DNA of 64,000 nt from contig OZ059894.1 in assembly GCA_964057225.1 (NCBI GenBank), positions 3,720,001 through 3,784,000 of the forward strand, written 5' to 3'. This DNA is from Auanema rhodensis. Taxonomy: Eukaryota > Nematoda > Chromadorea > Rhabditida > Rhabditidae. The notes beneath the pieces were generated by a model, which was not told the DNA's origin, did no database searches, and saw only the letters and a program-made list of their open reading frames with translations. The translations under genes and the position numbers were made by a program. The first letter of the stretch is position 1; every line of letters begins with the position of its first letter. Below are positions 1 through 10,528 of the stretch, piece after piece.

Positions 1-2808
1 ATTTTTTCGTTGAATAACAATGTCCATCGTCTTTGCCTTGAAAAAAGGAATCTAAAAACTTCTACTTTTTGCTAAATTATTTTGAAATTTTTCGAAAAAA
101 TTTTTGTCAAAATGTTTTTGGAAGCAATGTTGAGTGTACATGGAAACTCAACATACACTAATGCATCATTTTTCAAACGATCATAACTAATTTTTGTATT
201 AAGCGTTTCTCAATGTAGTATAGTGCATTCGATGCGGATTTTTAAGCTGCATCGATCTGTGTTATCAGATTTGCGCTAGCTTAAAAATGCACCGAGATAT
301 CAACTGATATAAGTTCACACTTCTATCCTCGATTTTCACCCTGAAAAATTAATTTTTTTGTTGAATAACATCGTCCATCGTCTTTGCCTTGAAAAAAGGA
401 ATGTAAAAACATCTACTTTTTGCTAAATTATTTTGAAATTTTTCGAAAAAATTTTTGTCAAAATGTTTTTGGAAGCAATGTTGATTGTACATGGAAACTC
501 AACATACACTAACGCATCATTTTTCAAACGATCATAACTAATTTTTGTATTAAGCGTTTCTCAATGTAGTATAGTGCATTCGATGCGGATTTTTAAGCTG
601 CGTCGGTCTGTGTTATCAGATTTGCGCTAGCTTAAAAATGCACCGAGATATCAACTGATATAAGTTCACACTTATATCCTCGATTTTGACCCTGAAGAAT
701 TAATTTTTTCGTTGAATAACAATGTCCATCGTCTTTGCCTTGAAAAAAGGAATCTAAAAACTTCTACTTTTTGCTAAATTATTTTGAAATTTTTCGAAAA
801 AATTTTTGTCAAAATGTTTTTGGAAGCAATGTTGAGTGTACATGGAAACTCAACATACACTAATGCATCATTTTTCAAACGATCATAACTAATTTTTGTA
901 TTGAGCGTTTCTCAATGTAGTATAGTGCATTCGATGCGGATTTTTAAGCTGCGTCGGTCTGTGTTATCAGATTTGCGCTAGCTTAAAAATGCACCGAGAT
1001 ATCAACTGATATAAGTTCACACTTATATCCTCGATTTTCACCCTGAAGAATTAATTTTTTCGTTGAATAACAATGTCCATCGTCTTTGCCTTGAAAAAAG
1101 GAATCTAAAAACTTCTACTTTTTGCTAAATTATTTTGAAATTTTTCGAAAAAATTTTTGTCAAAATGTTTTTGGAAGCAATGTTGAGTGTACATGGAAAC
1201 TCAACATACACTAATGCATCATTTTTCAAACGATCATAACTAATTTTTGTATTAAGCGTTTCTCAATGTAGTATAGTGCATTCGATGCGGATTTTTAAGC
1301 TGCATCGATCTGTGTTATCAGATTTGCGCTAGCTTAAAAATGCACCGAGATATCAACTGATATAAGTTCACACTTCTATCCTCGATTTTCACCCTGAAAA
1401 ATTAATTTTTTTGTTGAATAACATCGTCCATCGTCTTTGCCTTGAAAAAAGGAATCTAAAAACATCTACTTTTTGCTAAATTATTTTGAAATTTTTTGAA
1501 AAAATTTTTGTCAAAATGTTTTTGGAAGCAATGTTGAGTGTACATGGAAACTCAACATACACTAATGCTTCATTTTTCAAACGATCATAACTAATTTTTG
1601 TATTGAGCGTTTCTCAATGTAGTATAGTGCATTCGATGCGGATTTTTAAGCTGCGTCGATCTGTGTTATCAGATTTGCGCTAGCTTAAAAATGCACCGAG
1701 ATATCAACTGATATAAGTTCACACTTATATCCTCGATTTTCACCCTGAAGAATTAATTTTTTCGTTGAATAACAATGTCCATCGTCTTTGCCTTGAAAAA
1801 AGGAATCTAAAAACTTCTACTTTTTGCTAAATTATTTTGAAATTTTTCGAAAAAATTTTTGTCAAAATGTTTTTGGAAGCAATGTTGAGTGTACATGGAA
1901 ACTCAACATACACTAATGCATCATTTTTCAAACGATCATAACTAATTTTTGTATTAAGCGTTTCTCAATGTAGTATAGTGCATTCGATGCGGATTTTTAA
2001 GCTGCATCGATCTGTGTTATCAGATTTGCGCTAGCTTAAAAATGCACCGAGATATCAACTGATATATGTTCACACTTATATCCTCGATTTTCACCCTGAA
2101 GAATTAATTTTTTCGTTGAATAACAATGTCCATCGTCTTTGCCTTAAAAAAAGGAATCTAAAAACATCTACTTTTTGCTAAATTATTTTGAAATTTTTCG
2201 AAAAAATTTTTGTCAAAATGTTTTTGGAAGCAATGTTGAGTGTACATGGAAACTCAACATACACTAATGCATCATTTTTCAAACGATCATAACTAATTTT
2301 TGTATTAAGCTTTTCTCAATGTAGTATAGTGCATTCGATGCGGATTTTTAAGCTGCATCGATCTGTGTTATCAGATTTGCGCTAGCTTAAAAATGCACCG
2401 AGATATCAACTGATATAAGTTCACACTTATATCCTCGATTTTCACCCTGAAAAATTAATTTTTTTGTTGAATAACATCGTCCATCGTCTTTGCCTTGAAA
2501 AAAGGAATCTAAAAACATCTACTTTTTGCTAAATTATTTTGAAATTTTTCGAAAAAATTTTTGCCAAAATGTTTTTGGAAGCAATGTTGAGTGTACATGG
2601 AAACTCAACATACACTAATGCATCATTTTTCAAACGATCATAACTAATTTTTGTATTGAGCGTTTCTCAATGTAGTATAGTGCATTCGATGCGGATTTTT
2701 AAGCTGCGTCGATCTGTGTTATCAGATTTGCGCTAGCTTAAAAATGCACCGAGATATCAACTGATATAAGTTCACACTTATATCCTCGATTTTGACCCTG
2801 AAGAATTA

Positions 2809-3158
2809 ATTTTTTCGTTGAATAACATTGTCCATCGTCTTTGCCTTGAAAAAAGGAATCTAAAAACATCTACTTTTTGCTAAATTATTTTGAAATTTTT
2901 CGAAAAAATTTTTGTCAAAATGTTTTTGGAAGCAATGTTGAGTGTACATGGAAACTCAACATACACTAATGCATCATTTTTCAAACGATCATAACTAATT
3001 TTTGTATTGAGCGTTTCTCAATGTAGTATAGTGCATTCATGCGGATTTTTAAGCTGCGTCGATCTGTGTTATCAGATTTGCGCTAGCTTAAAAATGCACC
3101 GAGATATCAACTGATATAAGTTCACACTTATATCCTCGATTTTCACTCTGAAGAATTA
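2809..3158 (+). repeat. 350-bp monomer lacking one base (copy 9)
   Basis: The stretch around base 231 reads gcattcatgcgg instead of gcattcgatgcgg, a loss of one G. The same deletion occurs in copy 13 (4,212-4,561) because both lie at the same place in the 4-monomer HOR. These are the only length changes I found among 182 copies. Confidence 0.93.
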
Positions 3159-4211
3159 ATTTTTTCGTTGAATAACAATGTCCATCGTCTTCGCCTTGAA
3201 AAAAGGAATCTAAAAACATCTACTTTTTGCTAAATTATTTTGAAATTTTTCGAAAAAATTTTTGTCAAAATGTTTTTGGAAGCAATGTTGAGTGTACATG
3301 GAAACTCAACATACACTAATTCATCATTTTTCAAACGATCATAACTAATTTTTGTATTGAGCGTTTCTCAATGTAGTATAGTGCATTCGATGCGGATTTT
3401 TAAGCTGCGTCGATCTGTGTTATCAGATTTGCGCTAGCTTAAAAATGCACCGAGATATCAACTGATATAAGTTCACACTTATATCCTCGATATTCACCCT
3501 GAAGAATTAATTTTTTCGTTGAATAACATTGTCCATCGTCTTTGCCTTGAAAAAAGGAATCTAAAAACATCTACTTTTTGCTAAATTATTTTGAAATTTT
3601 TCGAAAAAATTTTTGTCAAAATGTTTTTGGAAGCAATGTTGAGTGTACGTGGAAACTCAACATACACTAATTCATCATTTTTCAAACGATCATAACTAAT
3701 TTTTGTATTAAGCGTTTCTCAATGTAGTATAGTGCATTCGATGCGGATTTTTAAGCTGCGTCGATCTGTGTTATCAGATTTGCGCTAGCTTAAAAATGCA
3801 CCGAGATATCAACTGATATAAGTTCACACTTATATCCTCGATTTTCACCCTGAAAAATTAATTTTTTTGTTGAATAACATCGTCCATCGTCTTTGCCTTG
3901 AAAAAAGGAATCTAAAAACATCTACTTTTTGCTAAATTATTTTGAAATTTTTCGAAAAAATTTTTGCCAAAATGTTTTTGGAAGCAATGTTGAGTGTACA
4001 TGGAAACTCAACATACACTAATGCATCATTTTTCAAACGATCATAACTAATTTTTGTATTGAGCGTTTCTCAATGTAGTATAGTGCATTCGATGCGGATT
4101 TTTAAGCTGCGTCGATCTGTGTTATCAGATTTGCGCTAGCTTAAAAATGCACCGAGATATCAACTGATATAAGTTCACACTTATATCCTCGATTTTGACC
4201 CTGAAGAATTA

Positions 4212-4561
4212 ATTTTTTCGTTGAATAACATTGTCCATCGTCTTTGCCTTGAAAAAAGGAATCTAAAAACATCTACTTTTTGCTAAATTATTTTGAAATT
4301 TTTCGAAAAAATTTTTGTCAAAATGTTTTTGGAAGCAATGTTGAGTGTACATGGAAACTCAACATACACTAATGCATCATTTTTCAAACGATCATAACTA
4401 ATTTTTGTATTGAGCGTTTCTCAATGTAGTATAGTGCATTCATGCGGATTTTTAAGCTGCGTCGATCTGTGTTATCAGATTTGCGCTAGCTTAAAAATGC
4501 ACCGAGATATCAACTGATATAAGTTCACACTTATATCCTCGATTTTCACTCTGAAGAATTA
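4212..4561 (+). repeat. 350-bp monomer lacking one base (copy 13)
   Basis: This copy is identical in type to copy 9, including the lost G at base 231 and the cactctg variant near its end. It dates the deletion before the 1,403-bp duplication. Confidence 0.93.
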
Positions 4562-4912
4562 ATTTTTTCGTTGAATAACAATGTCCATCGTCTTCGCCTT
4601 GAAAAAAGGAATCTAAAAACATCTACTTTTTGCTAAATTATTTTGAAATTTTTCGAAAAAATTTTTGTCAAAATGTTTTTGGAAGCAATGTTGAGTGTAC
4701 ATGGAAACTCAACATACACTAATTCATCATTTTTCAAACGATCATAACTAATTTTTGTATTGAGCGTTTCTCAATGTAGTATAGTGCATTCGATGCGGAT
4801 TTTTAAGCTGCGTCGATCTGTGTTATCAGATTTGCGCTAGCTTAAAAATGCACCGAGATATCAACTGATATAAGTTCACACTTATATCCTCGATATTCAC
4901 CCTGAAGAATTA

Positions 4913-6316
4913 ATTTTTTCGTTGAATAACATTGTCCATCGTCTTTGCCTTGAAAAAAGGAATCTAAAAACATCTACTTTTTGCTAAATTATTTTGAAAT
5001 TTTTCGAAAAAATTTTTGTCAAAATGTTTTTGGAAGCAATGTTGAGTGTACATGGAAACTCAACATACACTAATTCATCATTTTTCAAACGATCATAACT
5101 AATTTTTGTATTAAGCGTTTCTCAATGTAGTATAGTGCATTCGATGCGGATTTTTAAGCTGCGTCGATCTGTGTTATCAGATTTGCGCTAGCTTAAAAAT
5201 GCACCGAGATATCAACTGATATAAGTTCACACTTATATCCTCGATTTTCACCCTGAAGAATTAATTTTTTCGTTGAATAACATTGTCCATCGTCTTTGCC
5301 TTGAAAAAAGGAATCTAAAAACATCTACTTTTTGCTAAATTATTCTGAAATTTTTCGAAAAAATTTTTGTCAAAATGTTTTTGGAAGCAATGTTGAGTGT
5401 ACATGGAAACTCAACATACACTAATGCATCATTTTTCAAACGATCATAACTAATTTTTGTATTAAGCGTTTCTCAATGTAGTATAGTGCATTCGATGCGG
5501 ATTTTTAAGCTGCGTCGATCTGTGTTATCAGATTTGCGCTAGCTTAAAAATGCACCGAGATATCAACTGATATAAGTTCACACTTATATCCTCGATTTTC
5601 ACCCTGAAGAATTAATTTTTTTGTTGAATAACATCGTCCATCGTCTTTGCCTTGAAAAAAGGAATCTAAAAACATCTACTTTTTGCTAAATTATTTTGAA
5701 ATTTTTCGAAAAAATTTTTGTCAAAATGTTTTTGGAAGCAATGTTGAGTGTACATGGAAACTCAACATACACTAATTCATCATTTTTCAAACGATCATAA
5801 CTAATTTTTGTATTAAGCGTTTCTCAATGTAGTATAGTGCATTCGATGCGGATTTTTAAGCTGCGTCGATCTGTGTTATCAGATTTGCGCTAGCTTAAAA
5901 ATGCACCGAGATATCAACTGATATAAGTTCACACTTATATCCTCGATTTTCACCCTGAAGAATTAATTTTTTCGTTGAATAACATTGTCCATCGTCTTTG
6001 CCTTGAAAAAAGGAATCTAAAAACATCTACTTTTTGCTAAATTATTCTGAAATTTTTCGAAAAAATTTTTGTCAAAATGTTTTTGGAAGCAATGTTGAGT
6101 GTACATGGAAACTCAACATACACTAATGCATCATTTTTCAAACGATCATAACTAATTTTTGTATTAAGCGTTTCTCAATGTAGTATAGTGCATTCGATGC
6201 GGATTTTTAAGCTGCGTCGATCTGTGTTATCAGATTTGCGCTAGCTTAAAAATGCACCGAGATATCAACTGATATAAGTTCACACTTATATCCTCGATTT
6301 TCACCCTGAAGAATTA
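4913..6316 (+). repeat. 2-monomer duplication, period 702 bp (copies 15-18)
   Basis: Copies 16 and 18 share attctg (C at base 82; 5,345 and 6,047, exactly 702 apart) and otherwise match. Copies 15 and 17 match in their right parts (T163, A201). The left end of copy 17 (T8, aacatcg) looks like the following copy 19, so the crossover joint probably lies within copy 17 between bases 21 and 163. Confidence 0.8.
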
Positions 6317-6667
6317 ATTTTTTTGTTGAATAACATCGTCCATCGTCTTTGCCTTGAAAAAAGGAATCTAAAAACATCTACTTTTTGCTAAATTATTTTG
6401 AAATTTTTCGAAAAAATTTTTGTCAAAATGTTTTTGGAAGCAATGTTGATTGTACATGGAAACTCAACATACACTAATGCATCATTTTTCAAACGATCAT
6501 AACTAATTTTTGTATTGAGCGTTTCTCAATGTAGTATAGTGCATTCGATGCGGATTTTTAAGCTGCGTCGATCTGTGTTATCAGATTTGCGCTAGCTTAA
6601 AAATGCACCGAGATATCAACTGATATAAGTTCACACTTATATCCTCGATTTTGACCCTGAAGAATTA

Positions 6668-8773
6668 ATTTTTTCGTTGAATAACATCGTCCATCGTCTT
6701 TGCCTTGAAAAAAGGAATCTAAAAACATCTACTTTTTGCTAAATTATTTTGAAATTTTTCGAACAAATTTTTGTCAAAATGTTTTTGGAAGCAATGTTGA
6801 TTGTACATGGAAACTCAACATACACTAATGCATTATTTTTCAAACGATCATAACTAATTTTTGTATTGAGCGTTTCTCAATGTAGAATAGTGCATTCGAT
6901 GCGGATTTTTAAGCTGCGTCGGTCTGTGTTATCAGATTTGCGCTAGCTTAAAAATGCACCGAGATATCAACTGATATATATTCACACTTATATCCTCGAT
7001 TTTCACCCTGAAGAATTAATTTTTTCGTTGAATAACAATGTCCATCGTCTTTGCCTTGAAAAAAGGAATCTAAAAACATCTACTTTTTGCTAAATTATTT
7101 TGAAATTTTTCGAAAAAATTTTTGTCAAAATGTTTTTGGAAGCAATGTTGAGTGTACATGGAAACTCAACATACACTAATGCATCATTTTTCAAACGATC
7201 ATAACTAATTTTTGTATTAAGCGTTTCTCAATGTAGTATAGTGCATTCGATGCGGATTTTTAAGCTGCATCGATCTGTGTTATCAGATTTGCGCTAGCTT
7301 AAAAATGCACCGAGATATCAACTGATATAAGTTCACACTTATATCCTCGATTTTCACCCTGAAAAATTAATTTTTTTGTTGAATAACATCGTCCATCGTC
7401 TTTGCCTTGAAAAAAGGAATCTAAAAACATCTACTTTTTGCTAAATTATTTTGAAATTTTTCGAAAAAATTTTTGTCAAAATGTTTTTGGAAGCAATGTT
7501 GAGTGTACATGGAAACTCAACATACACTAATGCATCATTTTTCAAACGATCATAACTAATTTTTGTATTGAGCGTTTCTCAATGTAGTATAGTGCATTCG
7601 ATGCGGATTTTTAAGCTGCGTCGATCTGAGTTATCAGATTTGCGCTAGCTTAAAAATGCACCGAGATATCAACTGATATAAGTTCACACTTATATCCTCG
7701 ATTTTGACCCTGAAGAATTAATTTTTTCGTTGAATAACATCGTCCATCGTCTTTGCCTTGAAAAAAGGAATCTAAAAACATCTACTTTTTGCTAAATTAT
7801 TTTGAAATTTTTCGAACAAATTTTTGTCAAAATGTTTTTGGAAGCAATGTTGATTGTACATGGAAACTCAACATACACTAATGCATCATTTTTCAAACGA
7901 TCATAACTAATTTTTGTATTGAGCGTTTCTCAATGTAGAATAGTGCATTCGATGCGGATTTTTAAGCTGCGTCGGTCTGTGTTATCAGATTTGCGCTAGC
8001 TTAAAAATGCACCGAGATATCAACTGATATATACTCACACTTATATCCTCGATTTTCACCCTGAAGAATTAATTTTTTCGTTGAATAACAATGTCCATCG
8101 TCTTTGCCTTGAAAAAAGGAATCTAAAAACATCTACTTTTTGCTAAATTATTTTGAAATTTTTCGAAAAAATTTTTGTCAAAATGTTTTTGGAAGCAATG
8201 TTGAGTGTACATGGAAACTCAACATACACTAATGCATCATTTTTCAAACGATCATAACTAATTTTTGTATTAAGCGTTTCTCAATGTAGTATAGTGCATT
8301 CGATGCGGATTTTTAAGCTGCATCGATCTGTGTTATCAGATTTGCGCTAGCTTAAAAATGCACCGAGATATCAACTGATATAAGTTCACACTTATATCCT
8401 CGATTTTCACCCTGAAAAATTAATTTTTTTGTTGAATAACATCGTCCATCGTCTTTGCCTTGAAAAAAGGAATCTAAAAACATCTACTTTTTGCTAAATT
8501 ATTTTGAAATTTTTCGAAAAAATTTTTGTCAAAATGTTTTTGGAAGCAATGTTGAGTGTACATGGAAACTCAACATACACTAATGCATCATTTTTCAAAC
8601 GATCATAACTAATTTTTGTATTGAGCGTTTCTCAATGTAGTATAGTGCATTCGATGCGGATTTTTAAGCTGCGTCGATCTGTGTTATCAGATTTGCGCTA
8701 GCTTAAAAATGCACCGAGATATCAACTGATATAAGTTCACACTTATATCCTCGATTTTGACCCTGAAGAATTA
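6668..8773 (+). repeat. 3-monomer HOR, two units, period 1,053 bp (copies 20-22 and 23-25)
   Basis: The unit is: a copy with C97, T134, A219, gtcggt and an ATATA form at 309-313; a copy with aacaatg, A201, catcgatc and A346; and a copy with T8, G201 and G337. C97 recurs at 6,764 and 7,817, exactly 1,053 apart. Private changes include gcattatt near 6,832, gatctgagtt near 7,629 and atatactc near 8,031. The C97 copy type returns at 19,304, 21,059 and 22,463. Confidence 0.88.
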
Positions 8774-9475
8774 ATTTTTTCGTTGAATAACATCGTCCAT
8801 CGTCTTTGCCTTGAAAAAAGGAATCTAAAAACATCTACTTTTTGCTAAATTATTTTGAAATTTTTCGAAAAAATTTTTGTCAAAATGTTTTTGGAAGCAA
8901 TGTTGATTGTACATGGAAACTCAACATACACTAATGCATCATTTTTCAAACGATCATAACTAATTTTTGTATTAAGCGTTTCTCAATGTAGTATAGTGCA
9001 TTCGATGCGGATTTTTAAGCTGCATCGATCTGTGTTATCAGATTTGCGCTAGCTTAAAAATGCACCGAGATATCAACTGATATAAGTTCACACTTATATC
9101 CTCGATTTTCACCCTGAAAAATTAATTTTTTTGTTGAATAACATCGTCCATCGTCTTTGCCTTGAAAAAAGGAATCTAAAAACATCTACTTTTTGCTAAA
9201 TTATTTTGAAATTTTTCGAAAAAATTTTTGTCAAAATGTTTTTGGAAGCAATGTTGATTGTACATGGAAACTCAACATACACTAATGCATCATTTTTCAA
9301 ACGATCATAACTAATTTTTGTATTAAGCGTTTCTCAATGTAGTATAGTGCATTCGATGCGGATTTTTAAGCTGCATCGATCTGTGTTATCAGATTTGCGC
9401 TAGCTTAAAAATGCACCGAGATATCAACTGATATAAGTTCACACTTATATCCTCGATTTTCACCCTGAAAAATTA
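8774..9475 (+). repeat. Single-monomer duplication (copies 26 and 27)
   Basis: Two adjacent copies share T134, A201, catcgatc, C337 and A346 and differ, as far as I can see, only at base 8 (C in the first, T in the second). This fits a one-unit crossover. Confidence 0.65.
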
Positions 9476-9515
9476 ATTTTTTTGTTGAATAACATCGTCC
9501 ATCGTCTTTGCCTTG

Positions 9516-9594
9516 AAAAAAGGAATCTAAAAACATCTACTTTTTGCTAAATTATTTTGAAATTTTTCGAAAAAATTTTTGTCAAAATGTTTTT
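9516..9594. other. Phased A/T tracts, possible bent DNA (reference copy)
   Basis: Bases 41-119 of the monomer contain successive A or T runs: A6 at 41, A5 at 54, T5 at 66, AAATTTTT at 85, A6T5 at 95, A4 at 109 and T5 at 115. Their centres lie roughly 10-12 bases apart over much of this stretch, close to one helical turn. A tracts in phase with the helix are known to bend DNA and influence nucleosome placement. That this segment does so here is inference. The stretch is present in every copy, with only scattered substitutions. Confidence 0.5.
9563..9574. repeat. Dyad 1: TTTTT-CG-AAAAA palindrome
   Basis: Monomer bases 88-99 form a perfect 12-base palindrome centred on CG, inside the A/T-tract segment. 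Allowing one extra A, the symmetry extends to AAATTTTT / AAAAAATTT. Copies 20, 23, 40, 52, 56, 61 and 65 have C at base 97, which breaks one pair. Copy 5 has T at base 93, which removes the central CG. A palindrome of A/T runs this short can arise by chance. Confidence 0.6.
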
Positions 9595-9601
9595 GGAAGC
9601 A

Positions 9602-9629
9602 ATGTTGAGTGTACATGGAAACTCAACAT
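9602..9629. repeat. Dyad 2: ATGTTGAGT / ACTCAACAT, 9-bp arms
   Basis: Monomer bases 127-135 and 146-154 are exact reverse complements separated by a 10-base loop (gtacatggaa). It is one of the strongest small hairpins in the unit. Many copies (for example 2, 19, 20, 26, 27, 29, 30, 110 and 114) carry T instead of G at base 134, which breaks one pair. A second weaker pairing, agtgta with tacact, competes in the same place. Confidence 0.75.
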
Positions 9630-9672
9630 ACACTAATGCATCATTTTTCAAACGATCATAACTAATTTTTGT

Positions 9673-9689
9673 ATTGAGCGTTTCTCAAT
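9673..9689. repeat. Dyad 3: ATTGAG / CTCAAT, present only in G201 copies
   Basis: Monomer bases 198-203 and 209-214 pair perfectly around the 5-base loop cgttt when base 201 is G. Copies with A at 201 (reading attaag) have one mismatch. Base 201 is one of the main sites separating the two commonest copy types, so the presence of this dyad alternates along much of region C. Confidence 0.65.
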
Positions 9690-9712
9690 GTAGTATAGTG
9701 CATTCGATGCGG

Positions 9713-9763
9713 ATTTTTAAGCTGCGTCGATCTGTGTTATCAGATTTGCGCTAGCTTAAAAAT
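9713..9763. repeat. Dyad 4: ATTTTTAAGCT / AGCTTAAAAAT with nested stem
   Basis: Monomer bases 238-248 and 278-288 form perfect 11-base arms around a 29-base loop. Inside the loop, ATCTG (255-259) and CAGAT (266-270) form a second 5-base stem with a 6-base loop, so the segment could fold as stacked stems. The inner stem loses its first pair in copies reading gtcggt (G at 255). Copies with C at 243 (for example 82, 85, 88, 91, 99, 101-103) lose one pair of the outer stem. Confidence 0.75.
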
Positions 9764-9771
9764 GCACCGAG

Positions 9772-9785
9772 ATATCAACTGATAT
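9772..9785. repeat. Dyad 5: ATATCA / TGATAT
   Basis: Monomer bases 297-302 and 305-310 are reverse complements with only AC between them, giving a near-continuous palindrome. Copies 145 and 150 have C at base 298, which breaks it. It shares bases 306-310 with dyad 6, so the two cannot both be extruded at once. Confidence 0.65.
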
Positions 9786-9802
9786 AAGTTCACACTTATA
9801 TC
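9781..9802. repeat. Dyad 6: GATATAAG / CTTATATC, 8-bp arms
   Basis: Monomer bases 306-313 and 320-327 pair perfectly around a 6-base loop (ttcaca). Copies reading gatatatg (T at 312) break one pair, as do copies 1 and 4 (C at 323) and copies 72, 83, 89 and 104 (C at 321). I saw no compensating change that restores pairing in any of these. Confidence 0.75.
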
Positions 9803-9826
9803 CTCGATTTTGACCCTGAAGAATTA

Positions 9827-10528
9827 ATTTTTTCGTTGAATAACATCGTCCATCGTCTTTGCCTTGAAAAAAGGAATCTAAAAACATCTACTTTTTGCTA
9901 AATTATTTTGAAATTTTTCGAAAAAATTTTTGTCAAAATGTTTTTGGAAGCAATGTTGATTGTACATGGAAACTCAACATACACTAATGCATCATTTTTC
10001 AAACGATCATAACTAATTTTTGTATTAAGCGTTTCTCAATGTAGTATAGTGCATTCGATGCGGATTTTTAAGCTGCGTCGGTCTGTGTTATCAGATTTGC
10101 GCTAGCTTAAAAATGCACCGAGATATCAACTGATATAAGTTCACACTTATATCCTCGATTTTGACCCTGAAGAATTAATTTTTTCGTTGAATAACATCGT
10201 CCATCGTCTTTGCCTTGAAAAAAGGAATCTAAAAACATCTACTTTTTGCTAAATTATTTTGAAATTTTTCGAAAAAATTTTTGTCAAAATGTTTTTGGAA
10301 GCAATGTTGATTGTACATGGAAACTCAACATACACTAATGCATCATTTTTCAAACGATCATAACTAATTTTTGTATTAAGCGTTTCTCAATGTAGTATAG
10401 TGCATTCGATGCGGATTTTTAAGCTGCGTCGGTCTGTGTTATCAGATTTGCGCTAGCTTAAAAATGCACCGAGATATCAACTGATATAAGTTCACACTTA
10501 TATCCTCGATTTTCACCCTGAAGAATTA
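9827..10528 (+). repeat. Single-monomer duplication (copies 29 and 30)
   Basis: Adjacent copies with aacatcg, T134, A201 and gtcggtct differ only at base 337 (G then C) by eye. Confidence 0.6.

Larger units (their letters stand above)
2458..5263 (+). repeat. 4-monomer HOR, two units, period 1,403 bp (copies 8-11 and 12-15)
   Basis: Each unit carries in order a copy with tttttgccaaaa, a 350-bp copy lacking base 231 and reading cactctg, a copy with C34, T163 and cgatattc, and a T163 copy with A201. The deletion recurs 1,403 bases apart (C at 3,038 and 4,441), which explains the odd period. Copy 11 has a private acgtgg near 3,647, and its end (A346) resembles copy 7 rather than copy 15. This suggests the duplication joint lies in the last part of copy 11. 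Confidence 0.9.
9476..9826 (+). repeat. Reference monomer (copy 28) used for numbering
   Basis: This copy is chosen because all the inverted repeats of the family are intact in it. Its composition is about 31.6% G+C (56 C, 55 G by hand count) with 12 CpG dinucleotides, where about 9 would be expected from base content. From left to right: a T-run and a conserved stretch (bases 1-40); an A/T-tract-rich part (41-120); a hairpin-forming stretch (127-154); a stretch around aaacgatcataac (175-187); a short dyad (198-214); a long dyad with a nested small one (238-288); and two overlapping dyads (297-327). Main variable sites in the family are bases 8, 20, 21, 34, 37, 48, 60, 134, 163, 201, 205, 219, 230, 243, 251, 255, 312, 337 and 346. 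No promoter, CENP-B box (no CGGG anywhere in the unit) or open frame is visible. The unit is close to two nucleosome repeats in length. Confidence 0.9.

Noticed and set aside
9781-9802. TATA-type promoter at gatataag / cttatatc
   Set aside because: AT-rich hexamers are expected at this composition, and there is no initiator, open frame or conserved downstream element to support transcription starting here.
9476-9826. Monomer as an internal dimer of two related halves of about 175 bp
   Set aside because: The two halves do not align. Only short matches such as aatttttgt (bases 99 and 189) and caatgt (18, 125 and 211) are shared, at unequal distances, as expected by chance in AT-rich DNA.
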